Of a stretch of DNA of 64,000 bases, positions 58,018 through 64,000 are shown piece by piece. The stretch comes from Ehretia macrophylla (Eukaryota; Streptophyta; Magnoliopsida; Boraginales; Ehretiaceae). A program made the position numbers and the translations under genes. Numbering within the stretch: the stretch's first letter is position 1; each line of letters starts with the position of its first letter. The notes under the pieces are model-generated. The model was not told the DNA's origin. It ran no database searches and saw nothing but the letters and a program-made list of their open reading frames with translations. The stretch spans positions 78,391,190 to 78,455,189 of the forward strand of contig CM075769.1 in the NCBI GenBank assembly GCA_037974665.1. The letters run 5' to 3'.

Positions 58018-58136
58018 GGGTGCGATCATACCAGCACTAATGCACTGGATCCCACCAGAACTCTGGAGTTAAGCATGCTTGGGTGAGAGTAGTACTAGGA
58101 TGGGTAACCCCCTCGGAAGTCCTCGTGTTCCACCCC
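58018..58136 (+). rRNA. 5S rRNA: 5S rRNA copy 67
   Basis: Full length. Changes at 29, 38, 47, 49, 58, 67, 89, 97 and 113. Confidence 0.94.
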
Positions 58137-58693
58137 CTTTTCAATTTTTTTTGCTCTGGTTGGGGTTGCGAAGATACTTTATCCACCAAATCTCTATTAC
58201 CGATTCCCACGGAACATTGCGCAAGACAACTTCGCTTCACGTAGAGACTGGGCCCGCAAACTGAGGGCGTAGGGTTTGGGACCAGGTCACCGTCACTCCG
58301 GTGCCCATAACTTTTGATCTGTAAGGAGTTACGCGGCGCACAACATACCGTTGCAAAACTCTCTGAGAGCTCTACAACGGGGGCAGGCAACTTGAAAGCT
58401 GTGCCCCTTTTTGGAGCCCAAAATCGAACGTTTTCATCAGTTTCAACCACTTTTGTTCTTTTGCTCTATTTTTCCGTCCCGGATCGTACGTCGTGAGTTG
58501 TTAAAAGGACAACAATATGACTAGCTGTACATCAGAGGGCCAAACATCGTGTCGATATCGCGTCTTGCAAAGATGCTGCGTTGTTGAAGCAGATGGGTTG
58601 TCGTTAAGCCCATTGGGCCTTTTGAATAGGCCATCTCTCTAGGCTGGGACTGTGAACCGTTAACACATATAAGAATTGTGCCCTCAACATGAC

Positions 58694-58812
58694 GGGTGCG
58701 ATCATACCAGCACTAATGCACCGGATCCCATCAGAACTCCGAAGTTAAGCGTGCTTGGGCGAGAGTCGTACTAGGATTGGTGACCCTATGGGAAGTCCTC
58801 GTCTTGCACCCC
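58694..58812 (+). rRNA. 5S rRNA: 5S rRNA copy 68
   Basis: Changes at 74, 85, 94, 95 and 110; the first 73 bases equal the consensus. Last 95A-subtype copy in the window. Confidence 0.95.
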
Positions 58813-59369
58813 CTTTCAATTTTTTTTGCCCTTGTTAGGGTTGCCAAGATATTTTATCCACCAAATCTCTATTACCGAATCCCACGGAACATTGGCCAAG
58901 ACAACTTCGCTTCACGGAGAGGCTACGCCCACAAACCGAGGGCGTAGGGTTTGGTACCAGGTCTCCGTCGCTTTGGTGCCCATAACTTTGGATCCGTAAG
59001 GAGTTACGCGACGCACATCGTACCGTTGCAAAGCTCTTAGAGAGCTCTACGACATGGGCAATGAGCTTGCTCGCTTTGCCTATTTTTGGAGCCTAAAATT
59101 GAACGTTTACATCAGTTTCAGGCCACTTTTCTTCTTTTGCCCTATTTTTCCGTCCCTGATCGTACGTCGTGAGCTGTTAAAAGGACGACAACCTAACATG
59201 CGGTACATCAGAGGGCCCAACAATGTGTAGATATCATGTCTTGCAAGGATGCTACATTGTTGAAACGGATGGGTTTTCGTTAAGCCTATTGGGCCTTTTC
59301 AATGGGCCATCTCTCTAGGCTGGCACTGTGAACCGTTAACACATAAAGGAATTGTGCACTCAACATGAC

Positions 59370-59487
59370 GGGTGCGATCATACCAGCACTAATTCACCGG
59401 ATCCCATCAGAACTACGAAGTTAAGCGTGCTTGGCGAGAGTAGTACTCGGATGGGTGACCCCCTGGGAAGTCCTCGTGTTGTACCCC
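59370..59487 (+). rRNA. 5S rRNA: 5S rRNA copy 69
   Basis: 118 nt (one G lost near 66, as in copies 27 and 70). Changes at 25, 46, 80 and 114. Confidence 0.94.
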
Positions 59488-60043
59488 CATTTCAATTTCT
59501 TTTGCCCTGGTTAGGGTTGCCAAGATACTTTATCCACCAAATCTCTATTACCGAATCTCACGGAACATTGGGCAAGACAACTTCGCTTCACGTAGAGGCT
59601 GGGCCCGCAAACCGAGGGCGTAGGGTTTGTGACCAGGTCTCCGTCGCTCCGGTGCCTATAACTTTTGATACGTAAGGAGTTACGCAGCGCACAGCATACT
59701 GTTGCAAAGCTCTCTGAGAGCTCTATGATGGGAACCACTCGCTCGCTCACGTTGCCCTTTTTGGAGCCCAAAATGAAACGTTTTCATCAGTTTTAGGCCA
59801 CTTTCTTCTTTTGTCCTATTTTTCCCTCCCAGATCGTATGTCGTGAGTTGTTAAATGGATGACAACCTGACTCGCGGTACATCAGAGGGCCCTACAATGT
59901 GTCGATATCACGTCTTGCAAGGATGCTGCATTGTTGAAGTGGATGGGTTGTCGTTAAGCCCATTGGGCCTTTTGAATGGGCCATCTATCTTGGCTGCCAC
60001 TGTGAACCGTTAACACATATAGGAATTGTGCCCTCAACATGAC

Positions 60044-60161
60044 GGGTGCAATCATACCAGAACTAATGCACTAGATCCCATCAGAACCCCGAAGTTAAGC
60101 GTCCTTGGCGAGAGTAGTAATAGGATGGGTGACCCCCTGGGACGTCTGCGTGTTGTACCCC
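60044..60161 (+). rRNA. 5S rRNA: 5S rRNA copy 70
   Basis: 118 nt with the same single-G loss. Changes include 7, 18, 29, 30, 45, 60, 78 and 114. Confidence 0.93.
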
Positions 60162-60718
60162 CTTTTCAATTTTTTTTGCTCTGGTTAGGGTTGCCAAGAT
60201 ACTTTATCGACCAAATATCTATTACCGAATCCCACGAAACATTGGGCAAGACAACTTTGCTTCACGTAGAGGCCGGGCCCGCAAACCGAGGGCGTAGGGC
60301 TTGTGTCAAGGTCTCCGTCGCTCCAGTGCCCATAACTTTTGATCAGTAAGGAGTTACGCGGCGCAAAGCATACCGTTGCAAAGCTCTCTGAGAGCTCTAC
60401 GACGGGGACAGCCTGCTTGCTTGCTGTGCCCATTTTTGGAGCCCAAAATTGAACGTTTTCATCAGTTTTAGAACACTTTTCTTCTTTTGCCCTATTTTTT
60501 CGTCTCGGATTGTACGTCGTGAGATGTTAAAAGGATGACAACTTGACATGAGGTACATCAGAGGGCTCTATAACGTGTTAATATCACATCTTACGAGGAT
60601 GCTGCGTTGTTGAAGCAGATAGGTTGTCGTTAAGCCCATTGGGCCTTTTTAATGGACCATCTCTCTAGGCTCGCACTGTGAAATGTTAACACATATAGGA
60701 ATTGTGCCTCAACATGAC

Positions 60719-60837
60719 GGGTGCAATCATACAAGCACTAATGCACCAGATCCCATCAGAACTCCGAAGTTAAGCATGCTTGGGCGAGAGTAGTACTAGG
60801 ATGGGCGACCCCCTGGGAAGTACTCGTATTGCACCCC
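60719..60837 (+). rRNA. 5S rRNA: 5S rRNA copy 71
   Basis: Full length. Changes at 7, 15, 30, 58, 88, 104 and 110. Confidence 0.94.
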
Positions 60838-61393
60838 CTTTTCAATTTTTTTCCCCTGGTTAGGGTTGGGATGATACTTTATCCACCAAATCTCTATTAC
60901 CGAATGCCACGAAACATTGGGCAAGACAACTTCGCTTCATGTAGAGGCCGGGCCCGCAAACCGAGGGCGTAGGGTTTGTGACCAGTTCTCCGTCGTTCCG
61001 GTGCCCATAACTGTTGATCCGTAAGGAGTTACGCGGTGCACAGCATACCGTTGCAAAGCTCTCTAAGAGCTCTACGATGGGGGCTGCAAGCTTGCTCACT
61101 GTACCCATTTTTGGAGCCCAAAATCGAACATTTTCATCAGTTTAAGGGCACTTTTCTTCTTCTGCCCTATTTTTTCGTCCTGGATCGTAGGTCGTGAGCT
61201 GTTAAAAGGACGACAACCTGACTCGAGCTACATCAGAGGGCCCTACAATGTGTTGACATCACGTCTTGCGTGGATGCTACGTTGTTGAAGCGGATGGGTT
61301 GTCGTTAAGCCCATTTGGCCTTTTGAGTGGACCATCTCTCTAGGCTCGCACTGTGAACCGTTAACACATATAGGAATTGTGCCTCAACATGAC

Positions 61394-61512
61394 GGGTGCA
61401 ATCATACCAGCACTAATGCACCGGATCCCATCAGAACTCCGAAGTTAAGCATGCTTGGGCGAGAGTAGTACTAGGATAGGTGACCCCTTGGGAAGTACTC
61501 GTGTTCCACCCC
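61394..61512 (+). rRNA. 5S rRNA: 5S rRNA copy 72
   Basis: Full length. Changes at 7, 58, 85, 95, 104 and 113. The spacer shares GTGAACAGGTCTGCGTC and AAAGATGTCTGAGAGC with unit 75. Confidence 0.95.
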
Positions 61513-62069
61513 TTTTTCAATTTTTTTTCCCTTCGTTAGGGTTGCGAAGATACTTTATCCACCAAATCTCTATTACCGAATCCCACGGAACATTGGGCAA
61601 GACAACTTCGCTTCACGTAGAGGTCGGGCCCGCAAACCGAGGGCGTAGGGTTTGTGAACAGGTCTGCGTCGCTCCGGTGCCCATAACTTTTGATCCGTAA
61701 GGAGTTATGCGGCGCACAGCATACCGTTGCAAAGATGTCTGAGAGCTCTACGACGGGGGTAGCCAGCTTGCTCGCTGTGCTCCCTTTTGGTGCCAAAATC
61801 GAACGTTTTCATCAGTTTTAGGACACTTTTGTTCTTTTGCTCTATTTTTCCGTCCTGAATTGTACGTCGCGAGCTGTTAAAAGGACAAAAACCTGACTCG
61901 TGGGACATCAAGGGGCCCTACAATGTGTCGATATCACGTCTTGCGAGGATGCTGCGTTGTTGAAGTTGTTGGGTTGTCGTTAAGCCCATTGGGCCTTCTG
62001 AATGGGCCATCTCTCTAGGCTGGCACTGTGAACCATTAACACATATAGGAATTATGCCCTCAACATGAC

Positions 62070-62188
62070 GGGTGTGATCATACCAGCACTAATGCACCGG
62101 ATCCCACCAGAACACCGAAGTTAAGCGTGCTTGGGCGAGAGTAGTACTAGGATGGGTGTCCCCCCGGGAAGTCCTCGTGTTGTAACCC
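62070..62188 (+). rRNA. 5S rRNA: 5S rRNA copy 73
   Basis: Full length. Changes at 6, 38, 45, 90, 96, 114 and 116. Confidence 0.94.
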
Positions 62189-62746
62189 CTTTTCAATTTT
62201 TTTTTCCCTGGTTAGTGTTGCCAAGATACTTTATCCACCAAATCTCTATTCCCGAATCCCACGGAACATTGGGCAAGACAACTTCGATTCACGTAGAGGC
62301 CGGGCCCGCAAACCGAGGGCGTAGGGTTTGTGACCAGGTTTCCATCGCTCCGGTGCCCATAACTTTTTATCCGTAAGGAGTTACGTGCCGTACAGCATAC
62401 CGTTGCAAAGCTCTCTGAGAGCTCTACGACATGGGCAGCCAACATGCTCGCTGTGCCCATTTTTGGAGCCCAAAATCGAACGTTATCAACAGTTTTTAGA
62501 TACTTTTCTTCTTTTGCCCTATTTTTCCGTCCCGGATCGTGCGTCGTGAGCTGTTAAAAGGATGACAACCTGACTCGCGGTACATCAGAGGGCCCTACAA
62601 CCTGTTGATATCACGTCTTGTGAGAATGCTGCGTTGTTGAAGCGGATGGGTTGTCGTTTAGCCCATTGGGCCTTCTGAATGGGCCATCTCTCTAGGCTGG
62701 GACTGTGAACCGTTAACACATATAGGAATTGTGCCCTCAACATGAC

Positions 62747-62865
62747 GGGTGTGATCATACCAGCACTATTGGACAGGATCCCACCAGAACTCCGAAGTTA
62801 AGCGTGCTTGGGCGAGAGTAGTACTAGGATGGGTGACCCTTTGGGAAGTACTCGTGTTGCACCCC
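62747..62865 (+). rRNA. 5S rRNA: 5S rRNA copy 74
   Basis: Full length. Changes at 6, 23, 26, 29, 38, 94, 95 and 104. The spacer after it lacks about 9 bp near 63310 (GATGCTGCGTAAGTGG). Confidence 0.94.
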
Positions 62866-63418
62866 CTTTTCAATTTTTTTTGCCCTGGTTAGGGTTGCCA
62901 AGATACTTTATCCACCAAATATCTATTACCGAATCCCACAGAACATTGGGCAAGACAACTTCGCTTCACGTAGAGGCCGGGTCCGCAAAACGAGTGCGTA
63001 GGGTTTGTGACTAGGTCTGCGTCGCTCCGGTGCCTATAACTTTTGATCCGTAAGGAGTTATGCGGCACACAACATACCGTTACAAAGCACTCTAAGAGCT
63101 CTACGACGGAGGCAGCCAGTTTGCTGGCTGTGCCCCTTTTTGGAGCCCAAAATCGAACGTTTTCATCAGTTTCAGGCCAATTTTGTTCTTTTGCTCTTTT
63201 TTTTGGTCCTGAATTGTACGTCTTGAGCTATTAAAAGGACGACAACATGACTCGCGTGACATGAAAGGGCCCTACAACGTGTTGATATCACGTCTTGCGA
63301 GGATGCTGCGTAAGTGGATGGGTTGTTGTTAAGCCCATTGGGCCTTTTGAATGGCCAATCTCTCTAGGCTGGCACTATGAACCGTTAACACATATAGGAA
63401 TTGTGCCCTCAACATGAC

Positions 63419-63537
63419 GGGTGCGATCATACCAACACTAATGCACCGGATCCCACCAGAACTACGAAGTTAAGCGTGCTTGGGCGAGAGTAGTACTAGG
63501 ATAGGTGACGCCCTAGGAAGTACTCGTGTTGCACCCC
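63419..63537 (+). rRNA. 5S rRNA: 5S rRNA copy 75
   Basis: Full length. Changes at 17, 38, 46, 85, 92, 97 and 104. Its spacer runs off the window. Confidence 0.94.
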
Positions 63538-64000
63538 CTTTTCAATTTTTTTTCCCTTGGTTTGGGTTGCGAAGATACTTTATCCACCAAATCTCTATTA
63601 CCGAATGCCACTGAACATTAGGCAAGACAACTTCGCTTCACGTAGAGGTCGGGCCCGCAAACTGAGGGCGTAGGGTTTGTGAACAGGTCTGCGTCCCTCC
63701 GGTGCCCATAACTTTTGATCCGTAAGGAGTTATGCGGCGCACAACATACCGTTGCAAAGATGTCTGAGAGCTCTACGACGGGGGCAGCCAGCTTGCTCGC
63801 TGTGCCCCTTTTTGGCGCCGAAAATCGAACATTTTCATCAGTTTCAGTACACCTTTGTTCTTTTGCTCTATTTTTTCGTCCCGAATTGTACGTCGTGTGC
63901 TATTAAAACGACAACAACCTGACTCACGGGATATCAAGGGGCCCTACAATGTGTCGATATCACGTCTTGTGAGGATGCTGCGTTGTTGAAGTTGATGGAT

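Larger units (their letters stand above)
43820..64000 (+). repeat. 5S rDNA tandem array, right block (30 units)
   Basis: The array resumes after the full-length retrotransposon with ACGGG, which re-supplies the first three bases of copy 46. Units of about 672-681 bp continue to the window edge, where the last spacer is incomplete. The block is a mosaic of unit subfamilies recurring every three units in places. Spacers contain no recognisable gene. Confidence 0.97.

Noticed and set aside
1..64000. CRISPR array, prophage or bacterial operon
   Set aside because: Repeats are about 676 bp with no short repeat-spacer pattern. 5S type, Ty3/gypsy elements and Met-tRNA primer site are plant nuclear features.

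Overview
The window is plant nuclear DNA, almost certainly from an angiosperm and probably from heterochromatin. It is a head-to-tail 5S ribosomal DNA array, all on the + strand, with two LTR-retrotransposon insertions. I count 75 copies of the 119-nt 5S gene (74 with both ends, one lacking its first three bases), each followed by a spacer of about 557 bp, so the unit is about 676 bp. The consensus 5S gene is a normal plant 5S: it starts GGGTGCGATC, ends GCACCCC, has the internal Pol III promoter, a TATA-like box near -26 and a T8 terminator just downstream. No protein-coding host gene was found; the many short open frames in the spacers are repeat shadows.

Layout. 1-24171: 36 units. 24172-28016: a 3845-bp solitary LTR in minus orientation, flanked by the 5-bp target-site duplication CGGAT. 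28017-34310: nine complete units plus the first three bases of a tenth 5S gene. 34311-43819: a 9.5-kb Ty3/gypsy chromovirus-type element on the + strand (LTRs of about 2285 bp, initiator-Met-tRNA-type primer site, gag, a pol reading frame with protease, reverse transcriptase, RNase H, integrase and a C-terminal chromodomain, then a polypurine tract), flanked by the duplication ACGGG. 43820-64000: the remaining 30 units.

The element's coding region is decayed by at least six in-frame stops and two frame changes, although RT and integrase catalytic residues are still visible. Both insertions are clean, with TG...CA termini and perfect 5-bp duplications, so the pre-insertion array can be read across them.

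The array is poorly homogenised. None of the 75 genes equals the window consensus. The closest (copy 13) has one change and most have 5-11. Units fall into subfamilies that recur at fixed multi-unit distances (a 4-unit block duplicated around 15.4-20.7 kb and a 3-unit block at 48.5-52.6 kb), and some gene variants are confined to the right-hand part. The best candidate for unusual biology is the Ty3/gypsy insertion placed exactly at the transcription start of a 5S gene (duplication spans -2 to +3), the position yeast Ty3 is known to use at Pol III genes.
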